64,000 nt of DNA from Erysipelotrichales bacterium (GCA_022508565.1 JAFLUY010000001.1:186001-250000), one strand, 5' to 3'. Shown: positions 46,200 through 54,052, numbered from the stretch's first letter. Notes: generated by a model from the letters alone, not told the origin. Translations and numbers: made by a program.

Positions 46200-47072
46200 A
46201 TGAATAATAAGTACATATCAGATTTTTTATTATATTTAGAATTAGATCTTAATTATTCTGATAACACAATAAAATCATACGATAATGACATATCAAAATT
46301 CACAAAATTCTATGAAAACAAAGACTTATTAAAATTAGGAGTAAAAGATATTGAAAAATATATTAATACTTTAAATGAATTATCAGCTTCATCTGTAAGT
46401 CACAATATATCAAGTTTAAGAACCTTTTACAATTATTACATGAAATTAGATAAAATTAGCTATAATCCTTGCGATTCTATAAAACAACCAAGGTTAGGGA
46501 CTCATTTACCAACATTTTTAACAGTTGATGAAATAAATACTTTATTAGATATAAAAATCGATACTCCATTTGATGCACGTAATAAAGCTATCCTTGAGAT
46601 AATGTATGCTACTGGGTTACGTATTAGTGAAACAATTACTCTAGAATTTAAAAATATTGATACCGAAGAATGTATTGTCAGAGTAATGGGGAAGGGAAGC
46701 AAAGAAAGAATCGTTCCAATAAATGACTATGCATTAGATGCTTTAAATGATTATTTAACTAACTATCGTCCATTACTTATAAAAAACGATTATAATAATT
46801 ATATTTTTTTAAATAATCACGGCGGAATGTTAACACGACAAGGGGTATTTAAAATGATAAAACAAGAATGTCTAAAAAAAGGAATTAACAAGACGATTTC
46901 ACCACACACAATTAGACATACATTTGCAACTCATTTATTAGAAAATGGTGCAGACTTACGAGTTATCCAAGAGCTTCTTGGTCATTCTGACATTGGAACA
47001 ACACAAATATATACTCACATAACAAACGAAACACTTCATAAAGAATATCTAGAATATTTTCCAAGAAAATAA
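46200..47072 (+). CDS. xerD: Tyrosine recombinase XerC/XerD
   Basis: 290 residues from the ATG at 46200; AAGGTGAT (46188-46195) lies on the predicted transcript start after TGaTATAAT (46173-46181). N-terminal SAM-like domain, then catalytic Arg141, Lys165, His236, Arg239, His262 and Tyr271. Size and lack of flanking mobile-element signs point to chromosome dimer resolution rather than an integrase. XerC versus XerD is not certain. Confidence 0.9.
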   Translation: MNNKYISDFLLYLELDLNYSDNTIKSYDNDISKFTKFYENKDLLKLGVKDIEKYINTLNELSASSVSHNISSLRTFYNYYMKLDKISYNPCDSIKQPRLGTHLPTFLTVDEINTLLDIKIDTPFDARNKAILEIMYATGLRISETITLEFKNIDTEECIVRVMGKGSKERIVPINDYALDALNDYLTNYRPLLIKNDYNNYIFLNNHGGMLTRQGVFKMIKQECLKKGINKTISPHTIRHTFATHLLENGADLRVIQELLGHSDIGTTQIYTHITNETLHKEYLEYFPRK

Positions 47073-47093
47073 AAAGAGGACTATTCCTCTTTG
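47073..47093. terminator. Bidirectional terminator between xerD and the small minus-strand gene
   Basis: AAAGAGGA and TCCTCTTT form an 8-bp stem with loop CTAT. The T tail is better on the minus strand. Confidence 0.8.
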
Positions 47094-47097
47094 TAAA

Positions 47098-47208
47098 TTA
47101 TTCATTATTAGCTTTTAATGAATTATGGCAGCTTGTAGATTTATTTGTTTTATTTGATCTATTAGCTTTGTTTGTTTTACTAGTTTTACTAGATCTTTGA
47201 TTTTTCAT
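47098..47208 (-). CDS. 36-residue Lys/Asn/Ser/Thr-rich small protein
   Basis: ATG at 47208 preceded by a near-perfect Shine-Dalgarno (AGGAGGT) and followed by 36 codons to TAA, with a terminator immediately after. The peptide (MKNQRSSKTSKTNKANRSNK then TNKSTSCHNSLKANNE) is basic, hydrophilic and low-complexity, with one Cys. The upstream element CATAATA resembles the -10 of forespore sigma factors, but no matching -35 is seen. Composition recalls small spore proteins; no family is recognised. The signals around it make it a real gene in my view. Confidence 0.65.
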   Translation of the reverse strand: MKNQRSSKTSKTNKANRSNKTNKSTSCHNSLKANNE

Positions 47209-47294
47209 AAAATTACCTCCTAATCCTATTATGTCCAATTATTGAATTAATATAATAAGTATGTTAAAATTATTTCTAAAGTAGGGTGATGAAG

Positions 47295-48899
47295 ATGAAA
47301 AGAAATATCTTCTATTGTATATTTATAATAACTATTACTGTATTTTCAATCATGATTGTAAATAATAAAAGTTATTCCTACGGAATCACAAAAAGTATAA
47401 GTGGTTCTTCTGGCAATAAAGTTATTAATTATATCGACTCAGAAACAGATAGTTTAATTTCCTGGAATGATGCAAATAAATATTTTGGAGTATCAATATA
47501 TGAAGAAGTATATGATGAAGGTAAAACCATTTATTTTTATAAAGGTAAAGAAACATCCTATAGCGAATATATAAAAGGTTCATCTATTGAAGAAGCTGAT
47601 AATAAAGCAGCTCTTTACGGAAAAAATGCTTACCGCGTAAGAACAACGAGCGAATTTAAACATGCATTAGATGATATTTATAACAATCTTCGATTCGGAG
47701 AATTTCATATAATATTTTCCAAATATGAAAGCATTGATATAAATGAAGTATATGCTTATTTTAATACCTTGTATGGTGTAAGTTATGTTCGCCAAAATTA
47801 TTATCCATATGCTCAAAAAGGGATGTGGGAACCAAATAGATTTTCTCTAGATATCAATAGTATTTTTAATTCAGGAGAAATGATTCTAGATACAACAAGT
47901 AGAATTAGAATTTCTGGAAATGAAAGAGAAGTAGTAGAAAGTTTTGTAAATAATTTGTTACCTTATCTTTATAAATCCGGAGGTGATTATGAAAAAATAC
48001 TTGCAGCTTACACTTATATTACACAAACAACATCATATCTTTCAGATGACGGATTTATCAATAATCTACTTTCATCAAATACATCACTATATGATGCATT
48101 AATATCAAGAAAAACGACATGCATTGGTTATTCAATTGCTTTCTCATATATAATGGATAAAATGGGAATCGAATCATATATAGTCGATAATATCACTGAG
48201 GCAAATGAAGCAACTGGCACATTTTCATCTGTACACACATATAACATAGTTAAATTAAATGGCAAATTCTATAAAGCTGATTTAACCGGAAATATATTTC
48301 TTGGAGCAATAAATCCAAGTGAATTATATGATTCAAGATTAAATATTTCAACCACAGCTTATAATGGAAACAAAAATATATCTATAAATTATGATGAGAT
48401 TAATGCATTATTAAATAATTCTAAGAATATTAAAACAACAACCACAGCAAGAGTCGTAGCAAGTACTACTACTAAGACATTCCCATATACATTACCAAAT
48501 GGATATGTAACTACTAAAAAACAAGAAAATATAAATACTAATACTACTCAAGGGTTTGTAAAAAAAACCACAATTATTACAACCATGGATGCAAGTGGAA
48601 ATATTATTGAAGTTCCTACAGAAGTTGATGAATATGAAGAAATAATAACTACAGAAGCTAATGATGAAGAAACAACTAGTAGTATTGAACATACAAAAAC
48701 TATAAATACAAAAAATGATAACAATAAAAATAAAAAAGGATTTAATTACAATTATATTTTATTTCCATTATTAATTATTATGATATTATCCCTTATAGTT
48801 CTAAGAATAAAGAATGGTAAAAAAGTAAAGATTGAGCTGAATACTTTACCGGAATCTAAAGAAATAGCAACTCAAGATTATAATAAAGAAGATGAATAA
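47295..48899 (+). CDS. Surface transglutaminase-like protein with C-terminal TM anchor
   Basis: 534 residues from the ATG at 47295 (AGGGTGA upstream). An N-terminal signal/anchor helix (FYCIFIITITVFSIMIV) precedes an outer region and a transglutaminase-like core with Cys276 (KTTCIGYS), His314 (SVHTYNIVKLNG) and Asp329. A long Thr/Glu-rich linker (TTTTARVV, TTIITTMDASGN) leads to a C-terminal membrane helix (ILFPLLIIMILSLIVL) and a charged tail. Such enzymes can be cross-linkers or proteases; the substrate is unknown. The anchoring plan matches the two other surface proteins here. Confidence 0.8.
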   Translation: MKRNIFYCIFIITITVFSIMIVNNKSYSYGITKSISGSSGNKVINYIDSETDSLISWNDANKYFGVSIYEEVYDEGKTIYFYKGKETSYSEYIKGSSIEEADNKAALYGKNAYRVRTTSEFKHALDDIYNNLRFGEFHIIFSKYESIDINEVYAYFNTLYGVSYVRQNYYPYAQKGMWEPNRFSLDINSIFNSGEMILDTTSRIRISGNEREVVESFVNNLLPYLYKSGGDYEKILAAYTYITQTTSYLSDDGFINNLLSSNTSLYDALISRKTTCIGYSIAFSYIMDKMGIESYIVDNITEANEATGTFSSVHTYNIVKLNGKFYKADLTGNIFLGAINPSELYDSRLNISTTAYNGNKNISINYDEINALLNNSKNIKTTTTARVVASTTTKTFPYTLPNGYVTTKKQENINTNTTQGFVKKTTIITTMDASGNIIEVPTEVDEYEEIITTEANDEETTSSIEHTKTINTKNDNNKNKKGFNYNYILFPLLIIMILSLIVLRIKNGKKVKIELNTLPESKEIATQDYNKEDE

Positions 48900-48914
48900 T
48901 ATCTTCTTTTTTTC
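48885..48914 (+). terminator. Terminator overlapping the transglutaminase stop
   Basis: AAAGAAGAT (48885-48893) and ATCTTCTTT (48901-48909) form a 9-bp stem with the stop codon in the loop and a T run. Confidence 0.9.
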
Positions 48915-48926
48915 ATATTTAATAAT

Positions 48927-49655
48927 ATGAATATTCAAATATCTCTTATTTTATCATTTTTAGCTGGTTTAGGGACCCTTTTAGGTTCATTTCTAATATT
49001 TGTACCAAAACTAAATAAAACCACTTATATACCTTTATTTTTATCTATATCTGCAACAATTATGTTTTCGTTTTCATTTTTAGACCTAATACCAGAAAGC
49101 ATTATATATATATTTAGTAATATTAATACACCAAAGAGTTTTTTTCTCATAATAATTCCATTTTTATTTGGCGTTCTTGTAATCGAAGTCTTAGATAAAA
49201 TATATAATGAAGAAAATGGATTAAAAAAAATAGGTATATTATCTTTTATCAGTTTGGCAATTCATAATTTTCCTGAAGGTATAGCAACATTTATCAGTTC
49301 AATTGTAAATATTAAACTTGGAATTAGTTTATCAATTGGAATAATGTTACATAATATACCAGAAGGAATTTGTATAGCTATGCCATTATATCATTCAACA
49401 AAAAATAAAAGAAAAGTATTATCAATAGCGTTAATTGCATCATTAGCAGAACCATTAGGTGCCATAATAGCTTATGCATTCTTAAAAGATAATATAAATA
49501 ATCTGACGATAAGTATAATATTATTATTTGTTGCCGGGCTAATGATTAATTTAAGTATTAATAATATCTATAAAAAAGTACTAAACGATAAGAAAAACAT
49601 GATAAAAGGAATAATTATAGGTATATTAATAAGTATAATAGCCATATTGATATAA
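48927..49655 (+). CDS. ZIP-family zinc/metal transporter
   Basis: 242 residues with about eight membrane helices. The metal-site motifs HNFPEG and HNIPEG, typical of ZupT-like ZIP proteins, are both present. Imports Zn2+ or related divalent metals. There is no Shine-Dalgarno upstream of the ATG and the preceding terminator ends 13 bases before it, so the message may be leaderless. Confidence 0.9.
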   Translation: MNIQISLILSFLAGLGTLLGSFLIFVPKLNKTTYIPLFLSISATIMFSFSFLDLIPESIIYIFSNINTPKSFFLIIIPFLFGVLVIEVLDKIYNEENGLKKIGILSFISLAIHNFPEGIATFISSIVNIKLGISLSIGIMLHNIPEGICIAMPLYHSTKNKRKVLSIALIASLAEPLGAIIAYAFLKDNINNLTISIILLFVAGLMINLSINNIYKKVLNDKKNMIKGIIIGILISIIAILI

Positions 49656-49698
49656 AAATGTATTTATGTTATTCTAATAATAGAAAGTAGTGAAGTAT

Positions 49699-50133
49699 AT
49701 GAATAACAAAAAAACAAATACATTAAGTATAATTGGATTTGTTGTTTCAATATTTAGTGTGATTTTTGGAATATTATTATGTGTTATTTCTTTAAACCAA
49801 ATAAAAGAGACAAAAGAGAAGGGGAAAGGTCTTGCAATAAGTGGCATAGCAATTAATATTCTCAAAATAATCTCTATTATACTATTATTTGTTTTATATA
49901 TATTTAGTCCAACAACAGTAGATGAGAATGACTATAAATGTAAACATGCAATAAATTGCGATTATCATAGTGAAAGTCAAACATACACTTGTACATACAA
50001 TGAAGATGGAGTAGAGGAGTATATTACTTGTGAATCAAGCGACATAAAAGAAGAATCAAACAGTTATAATAACGACGGTACTCAAGATGATCCTGATAAC
50101 GACGATACATTTGATTATGATGCCGAATACTAA
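49699..50133 (+). CDS. Membrane protein with DUF4190-like hairpin and Asp/Asn-rich tail
   Basis: 144 residues from the ATG at 49699. Two membrane helices (LSIIGFVVSIFSVIFGILLC and IISIILLFVLYIF) flank KETKEKGKGLAISGIAI, the DUF4190 pattern. The outside tail has four cysteines (CKHAINCDYH, YTCTYN, ITCESS) and ends very acidic. Function unknown. The ribosome site is weak. Confidence 0.65.
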   Translation: MNNKKTNTLSIIGFVVSIFSVIFGILLCVISLNQIKETKEKGKGLAISGIAINILKIISIILLFVLYIFSPTTVDENDYKCKHAINCDYHSESQTYTCTYNEDGVEEYITCESSDIKEESNSYNNDGTQDDPDNDDTFDYDAEY

Positions 50134-50143
50134 ATAAATAATT

Positions 50144-50169
50144 AAGAGAACTTTATAGTTCTTTTTTTA
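50144..50169 (+). terminator. Terminator after the DUF4190-like gene
   Basis: AAGAGAACT (50144-50152) pairs with AGTTCTTTT (50157-50165), one G-U, followed by T residues. Confidence 0.85.
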
Positions 50170-50176
50170 TTCACTC

Positions 50177-50290
50177 CCCCTACTTCTAATTAAAAGAGTA
50201 GAATAGAAGCAAATATATTAATAAAAATAATAAGAGATATATAATAAAAATTAATAACCCCTACTTATAACTATTAATTAAATAGAGTAG
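50177..50290 (+). repeat. Two-copy CCCCTACTT/AGAGTAG repeat
   Basis: Copy 1 (50177-50202) and copy 2 (50258-50291) share CCCCTACTT, TAA, TTAAA and AGAGTAGA; copy 2 has about eight extra bases between the arms. Each can form a CTACTT/GAGTAG stem. Confidence 0.55.
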
Positions 50291-50392
50291 ATAAATAACA
50301 TTTATTTACATAGAAAATAAAGTAGTTCAAATATATAAATATAAATTTAAATAAAATATATTATGATTAATATAAAAGTAATTTAATAATAT

Positions 50393-50502
50393 AAAAAGAT
50401 GGATAATTAGCCATATTATTTATCAAAACACCAAACTTCATATAATATATATTATGTTAACTTCTATATTTTAAATAAAAAGATGAATAACTAATCATCT
50501 TA
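50393..50502 (-). repeat. Two-copy hairpin repeat with terminator-like tails on the minus strand
   Basis: 50393-50418 and 50477-50502 agree at 21 of 26 positions. The stem is AAGATGA/TCATCTT in the second copy; in the first the inner pair is G-C instead of A-T, a compensatory change, and one pair is lost. On the minus strand each stem is followed by TTTTT. Confidence 0.55.
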
Positions 50503-50650
50503 TATTCACTATAAAAATATATATACTAATTTAATTTTATAATCAATAAATTTTTTATTAAAGGCTATAATATTTATATGAATTTCTATATTTATTTATC
50601 TTTATATATCTCGTATTGTTCATATTTATTATAAACTACATATCTAATAA

Positions 50651-50727
50651 TATAATTATCCTACCCTAAATTTAAAATAAATAATAGAAGAGGGGTGTTT
50701 GAGAAAATCACTCCACTTCTCTTTTTT
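50651..50727 (+). ncRNA. Candidate small RNA ending at a strong terminator
   Basis: TATAAT at 50651-50656 predicts a start near 50663. AGAAGAGGGGTG (50686-50697) pairs with CACTCCACTTCT (50709-50720) at 11 of 12 positions, followed by CTTTTTT. No protein gene lies upstream for this terminator to serve. No -35 box is evident. Confidence 0.4.
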
Positions 50728-50912
50728 AATAATATAAAAGGGGAGTTATTAATTTTTTTATGATAATTAAAATATTAAATATATAAATCGCCCTTTTTTT
50801 ATTAATATAACAAATATAAGAGTGAATAATATATCCGCTTATAGTAAGTAATAATTATTATTTTTTTAAATTTATATATATTTGAGAAGGGCACTTCCCC
50901 TTCTCCACCCTA

Positions 50913-50941
50913 TAAAAAAAGAAAAGTATTAAACTTTTCTT
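50913..50941 (-). terminator. Terminator of the XRE-type gene
   Basis: On the minus strand AAGAAAAGT pairs with ACTTTTCTT (9 bp) followed by seven T residues; the stop codon is in the loop. Confidence 0.9.
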
Positions 50942-51702
50942 GACTCTATCTCAGCTATTTTTTCAAAAACTTCAGCAGCATTATCGTTATTAAGTTGACT
51001 ATAACCCAATTCTCTTAAAGCTTGGACCTTAACAGTAAATAATTGTTGTGTTCTAGATAATTTTTCTTCGTTTTTAGATTCTATTTCTTTAACAAATCTC
51101 TCACGGCATATAGTAGCTTTGTTTCTACTAGCTCCTCCATTATTATATAAATTAAATGCAGAATAAATTATTCCTTCGAAAATGAATTGTTTATCTTCAT
51201 TAAATTTAAATACATTTGGTTGAGTAAACCCCATAGATTTAGATAAATAAGCTAATAAATATTTTATTTCTGGAGCGTTATCCATACTTTGTAACATATG
51301 ATATACATATTGTAATGCATAAAAATTTTCTTCGTGATTAGAAGATTCAACAAGTTTTTCTTTAATTAAGAAAGTAATATCGCTTATAAGAGTATGTTCC
51401 TCTTTTTTTAATCCCTTTAAATCTAAATAATCATTTTCTGAAGCTTCTTTAACACCTTCAGTTAATCTATTTTCTACAGCTAGTAAATAATCAGTATTAA
51501 CTTTAATATTGCTAATAGTGCCATTTTCGCCATCTTCAATATCCAACAATTTTAATAATAAAATTTTCTTTTCTTTTGGCCATTTATTAATACTCTCTAA
51601 TTCTAAATAGTTATATACCATTTGTCTAGATACACCTAAATATTTAGCTAATCTAACTTTTGATATTCCTAGTTCTTGTAGTAATTTATTTAATTGTTCC
51701 AT
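50929..51702 (-). CDS. XRE-type HTH protein of unknown role
   Basis: 257 residues from the ATG at 51702, which follows GAAGGGAAG. An N-terminal helix-turn-helix (SKVRLAKYLGVSRQMVYNYL) is followed by about 200 helical residues that I do not recognise. It has a consensus promoter and its own terminator, and the non-coding region with hairpins lies directly downstream. Probably a DNA-binding regulator; target unknown. Confidence 0.75.
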   Translation of the reverse strand: MEQLNKLLQELGISKVRLAKYLGVSRQMVYNYLELESINKWPKEKKILLLKLLDIEDGENGTISNIKVNTDYLLAVENRLTEGVKEASENDYLDLKGLKKEEHTLISDITFLIKEKLVESSNHEENFYALQYVYHMLQSMDNAPEIKYLLAYLSKSMGFTQPNVFKFNEDKQFIFEGIIYSAFNLYNNGGASRNKATICRERFVKEIESKNEEKLSRTQQLFTVKVQALRELGYSQLNNDNAAEVFEKIAEIESRKV

Positions 51703-51734
51703 TGTCGAACTTCCCTTCTCTATTTTACATAACA

Positions 51735-51763
51735 ATAATATCAAGTTATCAAACAAATGTCAA
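51735..51763 (-). promoter_or_regulatory. Promoter of the XRE-type gene
   Basis: On the minus strand TTGACA (51763-51758), 17-base spacer, TATTAT (51740-51735); predicted start near 51728, about 26 bases before the ATG. Confidence 0.75.
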
Positions 51764-51815
51764 TAGTTTACAGTAGCAATACAAATAATAGTTGCTAAAA
51801 TATTAAAAAAGTGCA

Positions 51816-51843
51816 TATAAAAAAACAACATTAATTGTTGTTT
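51816..51843 (-). terminator. Terminator of the gene at 51831
   Basis: On the minus strand AACAACA pairs with TGTTGTT, followed by T residues; the stop codon is in the loop. Confidence 0.85.
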
Positions 51844-53195
51844 TCTTTTTTAAAAGATAATTCTTTAATAGTTTTTCTTATTGGTACTTGTTCTAATAGA
51901 GATTCACTCATATTATATATTCTCATATAAAGATTTTGTCGAGCATTTTGTAATTCTTGAATTTCTCTTTCTTTTTGTATTCTGGCTTGTCTTTTTTCTT
52001 CATCTTTTTTCTTTTTATCAAGACTATAATCTGACTCAGTTTCAAATAATTCAATAAATTCACAATATAATTTGTATTGTTTTCTGTTCTTTGCATTTAC
52101 TCTCATTTTATTAATTAAAACTTGCATTATTTCATCAATTAAATCTTGTTTAATCTCATTTGAATAATCTTGTAAATCATAAACTCTTTTAGCAATAATT
52201 TTAATATCATCAAGGTTAGGCTGATAATTTGGTAAGTCTATAAATTTTGAGATTTCATGAATTTCAATAGTTGTTAAAATATAAGAACTATCATTAAAGC
52301 GAATATCTTCTGATATATTAGCATATTCTTCTAATTCATAAAACTCTCTAAAATTATTTAATAGATATGGACATAAATCTGAACAAATAGATGTTGATTT
52401 TCTTTCGTTATCAATATATCTACTTCTTCTTACGTTCATAAAATCAACTAAACCTTTTTGTTGTAAATAACTTAACCAACTTGAAGCATACTGAGCAGAG
52501 CCATCTTTTTTGATTATTACTTTAATTAAGCTCTCTTTCATCTTTGGATTCTTATCAAGATTTTCTTTTAAAGCATTAAATAATTCTTTCATTTTTACTT
52601 CTTTATCAGTAAATAGAGTTCTCGACAAATCAAATCCGGCACCTCTTGGATTTACAATATGATCAAAGCCATTCATATTTTGAGTTCTAATATAAAAATT
52701 TAAAAGTCTTTCTATTATTTCTATTTTTCTAGGCATAGGAATATTAGAACATAATAACTCACTTACAAAAGCACTAGACCTTTGACATAAACGTCCAACA
52801 AGATCAAAAGGTTTATCTTTTTGATCATAATCAAGAGAATTTTTAAAATATTCTTCTATTCTATGAGTACGATAGTCTTGTCTTAACTTATTAAATAGTT
52901 CATCACTGAAATCACTTTCTCTAATTTCAGCAGATATTTTCAAATAATTGTTTCTATCTATTTCAAATAATTCTGAAATACTATTTGCATAGAAAGGAAC
53001 AGTAACACATTTATCTTCTAAATCATTAATTACTGTATCAAGCACAAGAGGTGTTTCTAAATCAAATTTTTTTCCATTAACAACACAGTAACTATAAAGA
53101 GTCATAATATCACACAATGCTTTGCTATTCTTAATATAAACTTGTATAAGTCTTACTAGTTCTTCTTTTGTCTTTTTTGAATTTACACTTTCCAT
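51831..53195 (-). CDS. Unknown helical protein with C-terminal coiled coil
   Basis: 454 residues, charged and mainly helical, without signal peptide or membrane segment. Residues about 390-425 (KKKKDEEKRQARIQKEREIQ) look like a coiled coil. The central part contains SAQYASSWLSYLQQKGLVDF, which has the look of a winged-helix segment. Family not recognised. It lies upstream of the XRE gene on the same strand but with a separate terminator. Ribosome site GGGTGG. Confidence 0.6.
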   Translation of the reverse strand: MESVNSKKTKEELVRLIQVYIKNSKALCDIMTLYSYCVVNGKKFDLETPLVLDTVINDLEDKCVTVPFYANSISELFEIDRNNYLKISAEIRESDFSDELFNKLRQDYRTHRIEEYFKNSLDYDQKDKPFDLVGRLCQRSSAFVSELLCSNIPMPRKIEIIERLLNFYIRTQNMNGFDHIVNPRGAGFDLSRTLFTDKEVKMKELFNALKENLDKNPKMKESLIKVIIKKDGSAQYASSWLSYLQQKGLVDFMNVRRSRYIDNERKSTSICSDLCPYLLNNFREFYELEEYANISEDIRFNDSSYILTTIEIHEISKFIDLPNYQPNLDDIKIIAKRVYDLQDYSNEIKQDLIDEIMQVLINKMRVNAKNRKQYKLYCEFIELFETESDYSLDKKKKDEEKRQARIQKEREIQELQNARQNLYMRIYNMSESLLEQVPIRKTIKELSFKKENNN

Positions 53196-53249
53196 AAAAC
53201 CACCCGTTTCTGACTATTATTGTAACAAATAATAGAAAATATTTGCAAG

Positions 53250-53270
53250 AAAAAAAGAGCCTAAGCTCTT
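53250..53270 (-). terminator. Terminator overlapping the efp stop
   Basis: On the minus strand AAGAGC pairs with GCTCTT, followed by seven T residues; the TAG stop is in the loop. Confidence 0.88.
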
Positions 53271-53821
53271 CCTGCATATTTACCATCAGCAGTAGATATA
53301 ACAATTTTTTCTCCTTGATTAATAAATAAAGGAACTTTTACAACATAACCTGTTTCGATTGTTGCATCTTTTTGAGCATTGTTAGTTGTATTACCTTTAA
53401 CAGCTTCAGAAGTTTCAACAACTTCATATTCAATTTTTTCAGGTAATTGAACCCCAAGCATTTCGCCTTCATACATAGTAATTGTAATATCTAATCCTTC
53501 TTTTAAAAACTTAACTTGATCTTTAATTTTTTCTTCTGGAAGTTCGATTTGCTCATATGTTTCATTATTCATGAATACATAAGAATCTCCCATAGAATAT
53601 AAATATTGCATTGGTAGTCTATCTACTCTTGCTCTTTCTATTTTTATATTAGTATTATAAGTATCCTCTACTAATGCACCAGTTCTTAAATTTCTTAATT
53701 TCATTTTCATAAATGCTGAACCTTTACCAGGTTTAACATGTTGGAATTCTTCAATTAAACAAAGTTTTCCATCAATGATAATAGTCATACCATTTTTAAT
53801 ATCATTAATATTAATATTCAT
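53261..53821 (-). CDS. efp: Translation elongation factor P
   Basis: 186 residues from the ATG at 53821. Three beta-barrel domains as usual. The modified-residue loop reads KPGKGSAF with Lys33 at the tip, so it is of the lysine type (in Bacillus this residue carries 5-aminopentanol). EF-P relieves ribosome stalling at polyproline. Ribosome site AGGAAGTGA. Confidence 0.96.
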   Translation of the reverse strand: MNININDIKNGMTIIIDGKLCLIEEFQHVKPGKGSAFMKMKLRNLRTGALVEDTYNTNIKIERARVDRLPMQYLYSMGDSYVFMNNETYEQIELPEEKIKDQVKFLKEGLDITITMYEGEMLGVQLPEKIEYEVVETSEAVKGNTTNNAQKDATIETGYVVKVPLFINQGEKIVISTADGKYAGRA

Positions 53822-53833
53822 TATATTCACTTC

Positions 53834-53977
53834 CTACCATTTTAATATTTTTTTAGGATAATATTTTTTACTAGTTTTTCTTATATTATATTTTTTAGAT
53901 TTTCTAGATTTCTTAACTCGTAATGGCCCACGTTTACTTTGTGGGGTACTATTGCTTATGAATGTATATTGATTAGC
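53834..53977 (-). pseudogene. Basic frame downstream of an in-frame TAA (second half of a split small ORF)
   Basis: Directly after the TAA that ends the 24-codon ORF, the same frame stays open for 47 codons (ANQYTFISNSTPQSKRGPLR then a Lys-rich stretch ending KKILKW). It has no ATG, GTG or TTG in frame before the basic part and no ribosome site. The composition looks coding. It may be the back half of a gene broken by a recent nonsense mutation, or be reached by stop-codon readthrough. Confidence 0.5.
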
Positions 53978-54052
53978 TTAATTATTAATAAGCGTTTTAT
54001 AATCAATTAAGTCTTGGTACATTCCGTGTATTACAAAAGATGTCGAATGCAT
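53978..54052 (-). CDS. 24-residue ORF with strong ribosome site between rpmG and efp
   Basis: ATG at 54052, five bases after GGAGGT (54063-54058), and 24 codons (MHSTSFVIHGMYQDLIDYKT then LINN) to TAA. The ribosome site is among the best in the window, so translation is likely. It continues in frame past the stop (see neighbouring entry). In the rpmG-efp transcription direction. Family not recognised. Confidence 0.55.
   Translation of the reverse strand: MHSTSFVIHGMYQDLIDYKTLINN

Larger units (their letters stand above)
50170..50912. other. About 740-base non-coding AT-rich region with hairpins and repeats
   Basis: No frame longer than a few dozen codons on either strand, with very low G+C even for this genome. 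It contains two related CCCCTACTT...AGAGTAG elements (50177 and 50258), two related hairpins with a compensatory change (50393 and 50477; T tails on the minus strand), a strong hairpin with T tail on the plus strand (50686-50727), a second long-loop hairpin ending CCCTTTTTTT (50736-50800), and a GC-rich 8-bp hairpin GAGAAGGG/CCCTTCTC (50884-50905). Small RNAs or decayed repeats are both possible. Confidence 0.7.

Noticed and set aside
46200-47072. Xer-type recombinase as an integrase of a mobile element
   Set aside because: No direct repeats, tRNA target, excisionase or cargo genes nearby; size and residues fit housekeeping XerC/D.
50177-50290. Possible CRISPR array
   Set aside because: Only two imperfect copies, unequal length, no regular spacers and no cas genes.
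50578-50634. 18-codon hydrophobic ORF (MNFYIYLSLYISYCSYLL) in the AT-rich gap
   Set aside because: There is a TATAAT close upstream, but no ribosome site; such short hydrophobic frames are expected by chance in sequence this AT-rich.
50695-50763. GTG-started 22-codon frame after AGAGGGG
   Set aside because: It runs through both arms of the strong terminator hairpin, so it is better explained as part of the hairpin.
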